Part shown: positions 21,246-34,218 of the stretch, in pieces
Numbering within the stretch: position 1 is the first letter of the stretch
Layout: each line of letters begins with the position of its first letter
Notes under the pieces: generated by a model
Seen by the model: the letters and a program-made list of their open reading frames with translations, nothing else
Databases searched by the model: none
What the model was told of the DNA's origin: nothing
Assembly: GCA_029237695.1 (NCBI GenBank)
Contig: CM055278.1
Location: 68,253,188 to 68,317,187 of the forward strand
DNA length: 64,000 bases
Direction: 5' to 3'
Source: Conchocele bisecta
Taxonomy: Eukaryota; Mollusca; Bivalvia; Lucinida; Thyasiridae
Translations under genes and position numbers: made by a program

Positions 21246-23044
21246 GTCAAATGTGTTTATAACAAGAACAATTATAACATGAATGATCATGTTATAAAAG
21301 AACGCTTTGAGTGTACGTTATTACTATTGAGGCCAACTACATGTTTGCAAGTAGCATGTAAAGTTATAGATCAGGGTATGGGATCAGTGGTTTCCGAACC
21401 TGCTTTTCCGACGTGACGTATTCTGTGACGTCATTTTTACAGTAAATTTTCTTGAAACTTTTCCAAGCAAACGGACGGATTTCGATGATATGTATCTCAC
21501 CATAGAAGTGACATACCGGTTCGATGATATGTATCACACCATACATTCACGTTCTTTAGATTTTTATTCACATACATGGTAACCGATTCTTCGTCAAAAC
21601 CAGAAAATTGTTAGATTAAAGCAAACTATACCATAATGCAAGAACTGGCATCATTAAACGAAGCTAATCCTCGCACTGGCATCATTAAACGAAGCTAATC
21701 CCCTCGCTGGCAGCCTTGATAATAAAAAATAGTACTCCGTGACCTTGGGCGGTCGAACGTGGGTCATATAGTCTACTCATATGCTAAACCATGCTCCATA
21801 GACACAACATTATGGTCAAATAATATCAAAATCGTGGAAGAAACAATTCACAAGTTATTGAAAAATGTGAAAGGTGTTACTAGCGTACGTACATATGTAC
21901 GCAGTACATGGACTAACGATATACCAGCTCTTGCCTGTCGACGAGGGGATACTAATTGGCAACCTGTTAAGCATTTAATGCGTTAGTTTCATTAAACTCT
22001 GTCTTTCCATTATAAAGATATTACATTCAACATCCTGCACCACCTTTAATTGACATGGCGCAATTTTAAATATTGCGGCGGGCCCAATTTTCCCAATTTT
22101 AGTACTTTCCCCTAACAAAAAAAAACCGGCATCTAGTCGCACGCTGACTGAGCCGCGATATATAAACTTACCCAGGGAGATTACATTACGCGTCCACTGG
22201 CGGTTTGTTTCGGTGAGTCCGCACAGTACAACAGTCCGACTTGGCAACGCCACCTAGCGACTTATCATCGACACTGCAGTGCATGTATAAAAAATCCTAA
22301 AACCATCAACTTCTAAAACTGGCGTTTTGAAGAAAGTCATGAAATAAATTTATGCAATATTAAATTCGATAAAATTGACGCAGTACAATTTGAACAACGT
22401 TATAAGCCAAAGATATGAGTGCCAGAAATAATCCACATTCAAACACATGAAAATGTTTGCCATTTCTCCATTTCATTGTCGAAACTCCAGACGGTTTTAC
22501 AGAATGTGAAAGCCGTGGAAAATGTATACTGGATATCAAATACTCCTAACAAGCACTAATATGAACTTGTGAGTGAAATTCACGACAGGTCATACATTAC
22601 ATCGAAACAGAAATAATTGCCTTGAAAAAGTCTGAGAAATATTACACACACACAAGTACACATTCAAACGGCTGTATGTCAAACATTGTTCTGCGACTTT
22701 GCACTGCAGTGGAGTAGCCAGATTCATGCAGAGGGGGTGTGAATTGTGAATGGAGTTTGGAAGGGGGTGCGAGAACATACATTCAATTTCTTCCATTGTA
22801 GTGATTTCACATATATTATACAGGTAGTTATTTCCCCCAGAAAACGTAGGTTAAAGTAAAAAAATACCCACCTGACCAAATGTTACGGGATGCAATTACA
22901 CACCCACTGGTGAATCCATGTGACAAGTGTTTTGTATGATGTGGTGTTTTGTGAATGAGCTGATAAGACACGTGTCGTGCCTTTGCACTTAATGACTGGG
23001 TGCCAGACATCCTTCATCAAAGTTGCAAATCATGATTTGAATTG

Positions 23045-23400
23045 GGGTCCCATCTGTTTGGCACAAAGTGTTCTTTATAGGAATTAATATTAAATAAAGT
23101 ATAATTGTGTAACTATTCCAACAGTTTTAAAAATACGAGTGCCCGCTACAAAGAAATATTCACTTAGTAATCTTAGGTTTACTGATAGGTTGTATCATCG
23201 TGCCATTTTGATTGTAAATGAGGCAGGTCATTTTTAAATTATTTATATCAACTAAATGTGTCACCTGAAAAAATATTTGTATTGACTTGTTACAAAATAT
23301 GATCATTGCACATCAAAAGATAAATAGAGAGAATAAATAGTTGTTTCCATTAACATTTTAAAGAGTCAATGTTATCGCCCTTGATATCAAAGTGGCAATT
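23045..23400 (-). mobile_element. TTAA-type MITE fragment in left arm
   Basis: Contains ttctttataggaattaatat, a tgcccgctac segment, aatgtgtcacctgaaaaaat and atcgcccttgatatcaaag, all in the family's order, reverse orientation. Its mirror is at 39000-39350. The terminal AGGTACATG is eroded. Confidence 0.6.
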
Positions 23401-23919
23401 CAAGCTTCATGTAAAAATAATAATAATGTAAAATTAACATGGTTGATATGATTTTTTTAAGAATTTTACCAAATTTTCTACGACGGCCATCTTGGATTAT
23501 GCGACAACCTCCATTTGAACAAATATGAAAATGCTTCACCCACGCACCACAACTGTGAAGTCTGACCAGCGTCGGTCAAACGGTACATGAGAAGAAGACG
23601 AAATCTATAATTAAAGGATGACCTGTCGGCGGCCATCTTGTATGATGTATCATCCGATTTTGACAATACCCACGATACCTTCGCCATGTGCCAGATACAA
23701 AATCAATGCGTGAAAAAACAAAGGGAGAACACTGGAATATTAGTGAGGCAAGAGTTGTGATAAATATACAAAAAGGAATTCCAGTTATGCTTGGGACACA
23801 AAATCAGTACATGTATCCGAAAAAAACAAAAGAAATCAGTATGGTAAGATATGTTATTCTTGCTTTTAAGGACTAGAGCAAGTGAGCGGTGAGCGGGGTC
23901 TCATACATACCCTCGGCCG

Positions 23920-25060
23920 CAGCAAAGTCATTTGGCCTTGACCTTTGGCATGAAAGCCGCTTAGGTGAGATATAGAATGAAAATGTGTTGACAAAGAAGT
24001 ATGTGACATTTCCAGTCGATCTAAACATACGGTTTGCAGATAAATTGTGTACTTAAAACATTAATGCAAATATTTCAAAACATTTAACACAATTTGACCT
24101 TGACCTTGGGCATGAAAGTCACATGCGTGGGCTATAAAATGAAAATATGATGTTGTTATTGTTGATAGACAAATATATGTTTACTTAAAACTTTAACGCA
24201 TATATTTCAAAACATTTAACGCAAGTTTCAAAGTAATTTCACCTTCACCGTGTGCATGAAAGCCGTATAGAATGTTTGTTTAATGGTGTTTAACGGCCTA
24301 TCAACAGCTATGGTCTAATACTCACATAAAGAATATAACTGTCGGATACCAAATGCCAAAGTTGTTTGTTTGTTTATTGGTGTTTAACGGCCTATCAACA
24401 GCTCAGGTCATATAAGGCTGGGCAAACGGGTTCGATCCTGTATTAACCTGCTGCATTGGGGAAAATCCCAAAATCAGAACGGAATAATTTCATTGAGAAA
24501 AATATAGTCAGCCCTGAAATTAGAATAACCTGACCTGATGCCAGGTCCATACCACACCAATGTCACTTGGCCCCTTTCCCTCTTTCCCTAAAAAAGGATT
24601 ACGAATAATCGTAATACTCACACAAGAGATATAACCAGATTCAACTGTCACATACAAAATGCCAAAAGACGTATGTGAGGGCCAAACCAGGTCTCCAGTC
24701 GGATTTCCGGTAAGGATGAATCGCGATTGTTAAATTACCCATCACATGCACCACCAGGGCGATAGAAAGAAAATATTGATCTTCTAACTTAATAAAGAAG
24801 TATATATATGAAGTTTCAAGTCAACCCGACTTGCGGTTGCAGAGACATTGTGTACTTAAAAACCTTGACATGTTTGATGCAAATATTTCAAAACTTTAAG
24901 TAATTTGACCTTGTGCAGGAAAGCCACATCGGTGTGCTACAGTATAAAAAATATGGATGACGATAAAGAAGTATATAAAGATTCTACTCAATGCGATTTA
25001 CGGTTGCAGATATAATGGGTACCCAAAAACCTTTAACGCAAATCTTACGGATGGACGAAA
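23920..25060. repeat. About four diverged units of a 'gaccttgacc' repeat, interrupted by SINE-like sequence
   Basis: Each unit has a phrase like tttgaccttgaccttgggca, catgaaagccgc, aaagaagtata and ggttgcagataaattgtgta. A SINE-like piece (24300-24740) splits the series. Mirrored at about 37260-38460. Confidence 0.6.
24360..24740 (-). mobile_element. SINE-like copy in left arm
   Basis: Reverse orientation: the tail gtttgtttattggtgtttaa lies at the left, followed by ggcctatcaacagctcaggt, aaaatcccaaaatcagaacg, gatgccaggtccataccaca and gccaaaccaggtctccagtc. Mirrored at about 37600-37975. Confidence 0.65.
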
Positions 25061-25563
25061 ATACAAAAACTATATACACCTCGACATACTTTGAATTTAT
25101 GCCTGGGTGATGAATCATGATTGAAGGCACTGTGTTACAGATGATGCCTCAATATGTTGTTTGCCACATCATGCACTGCAAATGACCAATATCAACCAAT
25201 TGCACCATTTCATTCGAAGTCAAATTTCGAAGTCGAAATTTATTGTACATATGTAATTTGTTACAAGTTTGACCATTGGGCATTGATTTCAATTATAATC
25301 ATGATAATAGCACAAAAATAAATCATTAATTCGTAAATTTTCGTTTCCCTTCGAAAGTCTACAAAGTTTGTCTTTGGTCTATTCTGGATGTTTCAAGTAA
25401 AATCCTTTATTGCGAAGATATCTGAAACAATGTGAAACCAACCAAATATAGACTTTATAGACTGTGGACGTTAAACAAAAATTTATGAATCAAAGATTGA
25501 ATGCAATACCTTAAATGCTAATCACTCATAGGTTGGCGGTAGGATTTTTAAATTTGCTCAAAT

Positions 25564-26010
25564 ATGTGTCTGTGACTGGAGAAATGGGCTTATGGGATTT
25601 GCGACCAGTGTAGATACACATATCCGCACAGGATCTGCACTGTTCACCATTGCATCAATGAAATCTCCATCATGCTTCTAACAAGCCACATCATTATCAG
25701 GCTACAGGAGTGTACTATTTGATCAGGAGCTACACTGGTCACAAATCCCATAAACCACATTCTCCAGTCACAGCCACCGGTTAAAGTAACGGACCAATAC
25801 CTATAAATACATTAAATATACCTAAAAGCATCAATAAGTAAAATAAAATAGGCCAAACAAATTATTTACTCCCATATATCACACATGGAGTAAATACATT
25901 TTGTTTAGCTTATGTTTCTCTCACTTATTGATGCTCTTAGGTGTATTTAATGTATTTATAGGCCATGGTCCGTTACTTCAAACTGAGGTCACAGCCACAT
26001 ATGTGTAAAA
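25564..26010. mobile_element. GGCTGTGACTGGAG element containing a second element
   Basis: The outer element starts tatgtgtctgtgactggaga and ends cagtcacagccac...atatg; its arms include gaccagtgtag and ctacactggtc. Its right arm is split by the 210-bp element at 25778-25987. Mirrored at about 36585-36990. Confidence 0.65.
25778..25987. mobile_element. 210-bp MITE with 11-bp target duplication, MULE-like
   Basis: Begins CGGTTAAAGTAACGGACCAA and ends with the complement of CTCAGTTTGAAGTAACGGAC; arms run on through ctataaatacattaaata. GTCACAGCCAC flanks it exactly (25767-25777, 25988-25998). Copies at 27024-27166 and 55395-55500. Duplications of 9-11 bases are usual for Mutator-like elements. 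Confidence 0.75.
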
Positions 26011-27023
26011 GCATAGTAAATATATTTCTGACCATTTCAATATCTAGTCCTTCGAGTGTCACATAATCGGAAATGTACAAATGCCATTCTGTCCACCACA
26101 AGAATAAGTCACCGATTCAAAAAATATTGACAAATCTTAAAACTGCACAAGTCAGATTTGTGTGAATAAGATTCATTCTCAATTCCATCAACACAAGAAG
26201 TAACATGTCTTCACGACACATCCTTTCAACAGGTTGATTAGATGATTAGAGCAGAAATCAGAGTTAAGAACCACACAAACACTGCCACTGGCATGGATGG
26301 TACTCTGGTTAAATGGTTAATTTTTTGTAACTGAACTTGTCTTTCTCAAGCTCTTCCTCGAGCGTTATATTTTCAGATGTCGCTGATCTTAAGATGATGA
26401 CAGTCTGTCATGGCGACACTATATTTTTGCTTCGTGTAGGTGAGGAACTGGATCAGTTCCCATTTCGCGAGTGTTTGTCAACTTGTTGCCCAGGTGGAGT
26501 AGTGTTTCCAGGCAGCGATTCTTCTGGTGGCCTTTGTCCTTCAACAGCAGAATGAGAAACAATTTCCGCCTTATCTGCTTCTTCTGAAACCGCCCATATA
26601 TTATCTCAATAGCCCTGCTGGTGTCTGCCTCGACTGCAGGGTGAAGTTGAAGAGGCTCGACGAATAATCCAGATGGCTGAGATCTGTAGACGGCTTCCCT
26701 GAAACAAACAATCAAACACTATTATGTACATGGTTAGCCTTTTATTGAATTTCTTACCAGTATTAACCATTACTCAGCAAATGACTCCGCAACTTTCCAA
26801 CATGAAACAGTGCTTAGAGAACTACATCAAACTCACAACACTTGGATAAATGTGGTAAGCGAGTAAGCCACATTGTTCATAGTTGTGAACAGTAACTCTT
26901 GAAATCTACAACCATACTGTCCGTAGCAGAGTTACGTTTCCATTCATAGTCTTCCTCTGCAGAATAGTGAATAAGAGATCTGGTTCGCAAATTAAATGTA
27001 GCAGCTAAAGTTGGGGTCCCATC

Positions 27024-27166
27024 CACAGGTTGAAGTAACGGACCGAGGTATATATGTGTGTTATAGAGGGAGTAACAAAAAAAAATAGCTTTTTTTTTTC
27101 GTTTATGGACGCTTTTAGGCATATTTAATGTATTTATAGACCTCGGTCCGTTACAATGTAATTCAA
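27024..27166. mobile_element. Second copy of the GTAACGGACC MITE
   Basis: CAGGTTGAAGTAACGGACCG at the left is inverted at the right. Flanks read GGTCCCATCCA and GGTCCCATCTA, again 11 bases with one mismatch, supporting an 11-bp duplication for the family. The mirror copy at about 35470-35625 lacks one flank. Confidence 0.7.
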
Positions 27167-27179
27167 CCTGTGGTCCCAT

Positions 27180-27545
27180 CTAGTAGGCATAACAGTTTGC
27201 CTATAAGAATTAAATAAGTGTATAATTGTGTAACTACGGTACATGTATTCCGCCAGTTTTAAAAATTACGAGTGCAGGCCCACTATACACATATAATCAT
27301 TTAGTAATATTGATTTTACTGATAGTGACTCGCGGTGGTATCAGGCTATTTTGATATGCAAATGAGACATGACATTTTTAAATTATTTATACCAATTAAA
27401 TGTGTCACCAGAACAAATATTTTTATTGACACATTATAAAGTACCGTACGATCATAGTGCACATAACAAAACTAAGCAGACAGAATATAGTTTCCATTAA
27501 CCTTTAATGGAAACACAGTTATCGCCCCTGTTATCAGTGACGAAA
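27180..27545 (-). mobile_element. TTAA-type MITE fragment adjoining the second MITE
   Basis: Contains ctagtaggcataacagttt, gactcgcggtggtatcaggc, aatgtgtcaccagaacaaat and ttatcgcccctgttatcagt. Mirrored at 35090-35465. Confidence 0.65.
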
Positions 27546-27599
27546 TTCACGTTTCATATAAAAAGAAAAAGTACATGTATATTTTCACGTACATGTACA

Positions 27600-29015
27600 A
27601 ATGGGGGGAAAATCCCAAAATCAGAACTGAATATTTACAATAACAAAATTCAGCGCTGAAATCAGAATAATCCTGGTCTGATACCAGGTCCTCGCTACAC
27701 CAGAATCACTTGGCCCCTCCCAAAACAGTAGGAATAAGTAATAATCTAATACTTTTTTATAATGGGCAATAACCCAATTCAACTCCCAGGTAACAAAAGA
27801 GCCAAAGATAAAATGTACTGAAGGGTCAAACCAGGCAAATAGTGATTCCTATATAGAGGAACTACTACCGTTAATTTATCGTCGTCGTTCTCTCGACCAC
27901 CACCCATGTAAAGTTTTGTATTACTTTTATAATAGTTTTATTTTCAGATGGAAAATATACAAATTAGGTCACAATTAACAACTAAAGTGTAAATCAGATC
28001 TGATTAGCTATTCTGTAGAGGAAGCATACGATATATCATTTATTTGTTTGTTGGGGTCTAACGGCCTATCAACAGATGCGGTCATTTAAGGCCGGGTCAA
28101 TGGGTTTAGTAATAAATCCCATATATTACCTGTACAAGTACATGTTCAAGTACATGTACAAATGGGGGGAAAAATCCTAAAATCAGAAATGAATATTTAC
28201 AATAAAAGAACTATATACTCAGCCCTGAAATCAGGATGATCCTGACTGAGGCCAGGTCCTCGCCACACCAGAATCACATGGCCCCTCCCAAAAGCAGTAG
28301 GATCAGTAATAATCTTACTACTTCTATAAATGGCAATAACCCAATTCAACTGCCAAGTACAGAAAGAGCGAAAGATGAAAACGTACCTAGGGCCAAACCA
28401 GGCAAATCGTGATCCATACGTATTACTTTTATAAAAAAAAAATTCAAATGGAAAATATACAAATTGTGTCACAATTAACAACTAAAGTGTAAATCAGATC
28501 TGATTAGCTATTATGTAGAGGAAGCATACGTATCATTTATTTGTTTGTTGGGGTCTAACGGCCTATCAACAGATGCGGTCATTTAAGGGGCCGGGTCAAT
28601 GGGTTTAGTAATAAATCCCATATATTACCTGTACAAGTACATGTTCAAGTACATGTACAAATGGGGGGAAAATCCTAAAATCAGAAATGAATATTTACAA
28701 TAAAAGAACTATATACTCAGCCCTGAAATCAGGATGATCCTGATCTGATGCCAGGTCCTCCGCCACACCAGAATCACATGGCCCCTCCCAAAAGCAGTAG
28801 GATCAGTAATAATCTTACTACTTCTATAATGGGCAATAACCCAATTCAACTGCCAGGTAACAGAAAGAGCGAAAGATGAAAACGTACCTGAGGGCCAAAC
28901 CAGGCAAATCGTGATCCATACGTATTACTTTTATATATTTTTTTTCAGATGGAAAATATACAAATTGTGTCACAATTAACAACTAAAGTGTAAATCCGAT
29001 CTGATTAGCTATTAT
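27600..29015 (-). mobile_element. SINE-like copy plus a tandemly duplicated ~496-bp SINE-like unit
   Basis: Copy 1 (27600-28030) is followed by two nearly identical units (about 28030-28525 and 28526-29015), each with gtttgttggggtctaacggc, catgttcaagtacatgtaca and gccacaccagaatcacatgg. The right arm has only one such unit (34219-34610), so the duplication arose in this arm after the arms separated. Confidence 0.75.
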
Positions 29016-29132
29016 GTAGAGGAAGCCTACATGTATGAATGGAATAGTAACTCTGCTACAGATGGTACAGGAGTAGATTGCAAGAGTTATTGTTCGCAAC
29101 TACAATAACATAGTTCAATAATAATGAGACAT

Positions 29133-30806
29133 CAGTGATTCTATATTTTATGTACATATTGGTGTCGTTTTTCTAGTTTCGATGTAGAACCAATAATTCA
29201 TTAAACTGTGTTAATTCCATTGGGTGACAGTCCAGTTGTTACATTTATAATAGTATAGCCAATTGTTCTCGTCATTTTTTAAATTTTATTTCACTTCAAG
29301 GGACCAGGGTCTCAGAAATGTAATTTCCATTACGTACATTTACATGACGTAAATATAGCTTTACATTTACATTGTTTTCTTTTCAACGGCATAAAACATC
29401 AACTGAAGGGGCATCTGTTTAGAAAAGTGTCAAGAATATGATAAGCTAATTGTATTAGTGCGAAACAGAGAAATTTTAGTAGCAAGTCGTGGAATTTCTC
29501 ATTTATGGTAACCCAACAACATGTATTTAATATGAATCAGTAAAGTTAAGCAAAACAAAATAGCTTGGCAACTAATAGAATGCCGTGTTTTACCACATGT
29601 ACCAAACATCGTTATAAAGCTACATTTAATTAATAGCACAGCCTCCAAAAATATGGGCGTAACGGCAATGATTATGTAACGGTAATGACAAAACGTAACG
29701 GTAATGACTTTCCATTATTTAAAATACTAATACAGCATATAATAACAAACATATTTATACTTTGAATATGCTGTACAATATAACTTCAAGTTAGTGTTTA
29801 CTTTTAATGTGATTGCCAATAGAAACCCACACTCCTTGCAAGCTGTGTCTGTTTTTTGTTGTTTCAGAGCTTTTACTAATTAAATCCTGATATATAAATG
29901 TTGTAGGTCTGAATAAATGTGCCATTACTGACCGACAACTGATGGGACCTGGTTTATATCTAATTGACGCATCAACTGACTGGTTAGTATGGTAATTTAT
30001 CATTGCCGTTACACGATCGTCATTACCGTTACACAATTTTGTAACGGAAATGACCGTAACGGTAATGATTTTTCTTCAAAAACTCCCATTTTGTCACCCC
30101 TCTGTATACAACGCATCATGAAGGTAGAATATGCAAAGACAACGTTGTAAGTGTGTCTATCTACCAATTTTGGTTTCAGTCGACCTACATACATATGGAC
30201 GTGTATAAACCGTGAACGGTAATGATGCATGTAATGTGTAACCTTAAAATTCCGAATACAGACCGGTCTAGTTCTCGGCAATGACTTAAGTTGTGTTACC
30301 ACCGTGTTTATTTATTTAAATCGGGTGCCCATAAACAGTGTTCATTGCATTAGTAGCTGAGAGTAGGAAAGGGAGGTGACTCTGATTTTACTTTTTTTCA
30401 GCGTAACGGTAATGATTCGATTTCGCGGGACAGATACATTAACGTCAGTATTTTTGACAACAAAAGGCAAATTATTGCAGAATAAGCTTAATGTCAATGT
30501 TAAACTATTTTAATTCAGATGCAATGTATAGTAAAGTACAAATTGACAAGATTTGAGAATTACGGGCTTGTGAACTGTGCTGATTGATGATCGGGACATG
30601 CCCATTTGGTGCACCATACATATGCCAACAACAGAAAATAATAACTAAACACACATAACAAGAATTGTAAATACTGTTTTTCTTAATGGATTGGTATTAT
30701 ACATAGTTTCTTTACTGAAAAAAAAAATTTCCTTTCCTTATAAATTGTGTGATTTGTCAGTAAATTACACCGGGACACCAGATGTACATAAAATATAGAA
30801 TCACTG
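29133..30806. mobile_element. 1.67-kb element at the centre of the palindrome, with GTAACGGTAATGA cluster
   Basis: CAGTGATTCTATATTTTATG at the left is matched in reverse at 30773-30806, and ACAT lies on both sides (29129-29132, 30807-30810). It is absent from the arms. The interior has nine near copies of GTAACGGTAATGA between 29659 and 30415, seven forward and two reverse. Two overlapping minus-strand frames (29791-30036 and 30009-30302) are in different phases and unrecognised. I cannot assign a superfamily from a 4-bp duplication and CAGTG ends. Confidence 0.6.
29659..30415. repeat. Dispersed cluster of nine GTAACGGTAATGA motifs
   Basis: Forward at 29659, 29676, 29695, 30041, 30056, 30214 (partial) and 30403; reverse at 30000 and 30020. 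Spacing is irregular, unlike a tandem array. The motif combines TAACGG (a MYB-type core) with TAATGA (a homeodomain-type core); this reading is inference. It could equally be a transposase-binding site. Confidence 0.75.
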
Positions 30807-31866
30807 ACATACATATCTGTACATGTATCAAACCAATGAAAACTGACATTCTGATCTGCATATAAAAAATGTCATTTCGGCTAATTCTGCGCACCGGCTA
30901 ATGCACAATTCACGTAATGTTTTGCCCAGCTTACGTCAGAATAAATTATGTTGATTTTGGAATAAATCAGCTGATTAACGGTATACTAAGTCACAATTTT
31001 ATCCCATTCCGATAGTTTGGTAAAAAGTTATTCAGAACATGGTCAAAATGATTAGTGGTCCTGCTTACTAAATGAATAGATCAACAACAGATCTGTTAAA
31101 AAAAGCTTCATAAACCAATAATACACATGCAAATATACATTGGTTATCATTTTATTCCCGTATTATTCGCAAAACTCAAGGACAAAATGGACTGATATTT
31201 TGATCAAATTTGGCTGGGTCTCCGCTAGGCGGATACAGATAATAGACGACAGATGAAATAGTAAAAGCCATCTGTTTAGCCGTGATTATCTCGACTAAGA
31301 ACTGCCTTGAATGTTCAGGGAATTTAGACGGAATATGGACATTTTCACGAAAATTATTATTAGGGGTGCGCAGAATTAACAGACACGATTGTAATCCCAA
31401 CAAACATAGTCTCCACCCCCGCCCATATTTCGTGAGGTCACCCCAATGAAGCAAAGAAGTCCCTCATCACCACCCCAGACCAAACATGGGTACCTGTGTA
31501 CAAATAAATTTTAGGAAGCCCACCCACTGCAATACAAATACTTAATACAAATACTGCACTTCAATTTTTGTACTTGTTTGGTCACTGTTGTTATAGTTTT
31601 CTAAATCGTGTAAAACACGTGCACTTTCTGAAAACACTTTGTCTTAAGAAAACAACATGAATAATCAAATCATGTAAAATATTGGTGTGTGCAAAGCCAC
31701 ATACACGGTGCGAAGCCGGTACACTTACTTAATAGAAATACTGCACCGGCCTATATTCATGATATTTCGGGGAAAAGTCACCGCTGTGCAAATGCATGCA
31801 GTGTACCTGGATTCGCACACCTCAATTTTTTACTTATTTCATCACTGTTGTTACAGTTTTTTTAAA

Positions 31867-33591
31867 CACATTTGACTCTCGAAAGGGGGGGGGGTGAATG
31901 AAAGTAGTGTCTTTTTTAAGTGGCTAAAAGCCTATATAGACAATAGTGAATAGATAACAGATAATAGCCTAAATATATAATGAATTGACTTGTTGGACTG
32001 AAAACTATATATTCAAAGTGAATCTACAAGTATCGAGGTGCCACAAACACACAGAGTCCGAGATGCACCATAAATTAGAAATTAGCTATTTAAACAACAA
32101 TTGTGGAAACACATTGGTCGCGAAAACCAATGACTCGGCACAAGCACAGGCAATGTTGAATATCCCCACCCACTTGAATTCATGTTATATTAAATACAAT
32201 GGAATTATTTTAGTAGCCCTGTGGTTAAAAGTGCTGTCGAAGTCAGCACGATTCAAATATTGGTCAACAGTAATAAAGAAATAATTCTTACCTGAAATGA
32301 ATGTTTCGTGTCTTGAAGCCAGTAGACTTATGTAAAATGTAGGTCAATTATTGATGCTGAAGGGGTCTATGTCGCACAGGGTACTACACATATGTACCCT
32401 AGCATGTAGGGTACTACATTTATGTACCCTGACGGGATGGGGTACTACATTTACGTACCCTGTTGCGTCGACTATAACAATGTTTTTAGAACCAGTCGAC
32501 TATGCGCGCACCTGTCGCGGATAACGATTACGACATTGACTTTTGGTTTAGGCTACCTTGGTATGGTAGGTAATAACGTGCACATTCGTAGCTTCAAAAG
32601 ACGTTTATGGCTGTCATATTTTTCAAAATGATATATTTTAGCTATTCTATGCTTATGAATCAATCATCCTATAGCAATGCGCAGCGCAGGAACTTGCCGA
32701 TTTACGGCAGTTAGCAGACTGACAGTTTGCGCCATTTTCATATAGCAATGCGCATGCGCAGGAACTTGCAGATTCACAGCAGTTAGCAGACTGGTTCCCG
32801 ACTTGCCGACTTGGCTTCCAACTGCAAATCATGGGGTACATTCGTGGAATAAAATTAAATTAGGGTACACATCTGTAGTACCCTACATGCTAGGGTACAT
32901 ATGTGTAGTACCCTGTGCGACATAGACCCCTTCAGCATTATTGATGCGTCTTGGGCCATGGCTGTCGCCGTATTGTCCTCTCAACTTTAGCAAATTTGCA
33001 GAAATGTACGTCTGTAGCATTCACAAATCGTCGAGTACACAATGAGTATCTGTATTACCGTATGTAGAGCTTATCAACAATGAAGACAGCAATAATTTCA
33101 AAATGTCTTGAACCAGTACGCGTAATGGCAGGACACGAAATATAGTATGACGTCACAATGAAAATAAAATCGCATTTAACAACAAATAGCTGACTTTTTA
33201 AACGTAAATTGTTATTGGTTGGTATATTACATTAAAAAAAGTGTCCTGTGTCCAATAAATTGGACACATGACACTATGGCGTTTAGTAAAATGGTTCAAA
33301 TATTGACTCTTTATGTACCGGACGTTCTAAATGAGGCTCCATACGGGATAATCTATTTAAACTAAATTTCATTGGGAAGCTATTTTTTTGCAAATTACAT
33401 GCGTATTATTATTTTAATATAACCTATCAATGTTTACAGGTGTTAGCATGTTTCAATATTGAACTAACATATAGCTTGTTGGTATTGGCACACTTTCATG
33501 TTACGAAGTTTCCCGCAGCGAACCCCATTCGGCCCATCGACCGATTGTAATTATAGAACGCCTGTAACTATTCACGAGAATATAGGCGTTC
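31867..33591 (-). repeat. Segment X (copy 2), inverted and interrupted
   Basis: Reverse complement of 20084-21245, with the same hairpin end at 33552-33591. It carries the 581-bp insertion at 32356-32936. In this copy the exon-like frame ends TTTCAG|GTAAGAA, a perfect donor, where copy 1 has TTTCAGATAGGAA. Confidence 0.85.
32356..32936. mobile_element. 581-bp MULE-like element with exact 9-bp target duplication
   Basis: Begins GCTGAAGGGGTCTATGTCGC and ends in its complement. Arms continue through acagggtactacacatatgt. ATTATTGAT flanks both sides (32347-32355, 32937-32945), and the uninterrupted single copy is in segment X copy 1 at 20758-20766. The middle has a second pair: agcaatgcgc and gcagattcacagcagttagc repeats near 32680 and 32765. 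Nine-base duplications indicate a Mutator-like element; no transposase. Confidence 0.85.
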
Positions 33592-34218
33592 TATGAAAAC
33601 TGTAACAACAGTGATGAAATAAGTAAAAAATTGAGGTGTGCGAATCCAGGTACACTGCATTTGCACAGCGGTGAATTTTCCCCGAAATATCATGAATATA
33701 GGCCGGTGCAGTATTTCTATTAAGTAAGTGTACCCGGCTTCGCACCGTGTATGTGGCTTTGCACACACCAATATTTTACATGTCTGATTATTCATGTTGT
33801 TTTCTTAAGACAAGTGTTTTCAGAAAGTCACGTGTTTACACGATTTAGAAAACTATAACAACAGTGACCAAACAAGTAAAAAAATTGAAGTGCAGTATTT
33901 GTATTAAGTATTTGTATTGCAGTGGGTGGGCTTCCTAAAATTTATTTGTTCACAGGGTACCCATGTTTGGTCTGGGGTGGTGATGAGGGACTTCTTTGCT
34001 TCATTGGGGTGACCTCACGAAATATGGGCAGGGGTGGAGACTGTATGTTTGTTGGGATTACAATCGTGTCTGTTAATTTTGCGCACCTAATAATAATTTT
34101 CGTGAAAATGTCCATATTCAGTCTAAATTCCTTGAACATTCAAGGCAGTTCTTAGCCGAGATAATCACGGCTGAACAGATGGCTTTTACTATTTCATCTG
34201 TCGTCTATTATCTGTATC

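Larger units (their letters stand above)
21246..28925 (+). repeat. Left arm of the large palindrome
   Basis: Pairs in reverse with 34219-41090. From outside in it contains: a segment with ctggcatcattaaacgaagc repeats, a TTAA-type MITE fragment (23045-23400), four units of a gaccttgaccttggcatgaa repeat (23920-25060), SINE-like pieces, a MITE with another MITE inside (25564-26000), a second TTAA fragment (27180-27545) and a tandem SINE-like pair. Open frames (for example 22590-22796, 23478-23687, 26419-26715) recur as mirror images and lack start, splice or family support. Confidence 0.85.
31232..34218. repeat. Inner 3-kb palindrome
   Basis: gatacagataatagacgac at the left pairs with gtcgtctattatctgtatc at the right. 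The arms continue through cagttcttagccgagataa-type sequence, caccccagaccaaacatggg, gcaaagccacatacacggtg and attcgcacacctcaattttt. The arms meet copy 2 of segment X, which is the spacer. The inner palindrome directly abuts the right arm of the outer one. Confidence 0.85.
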
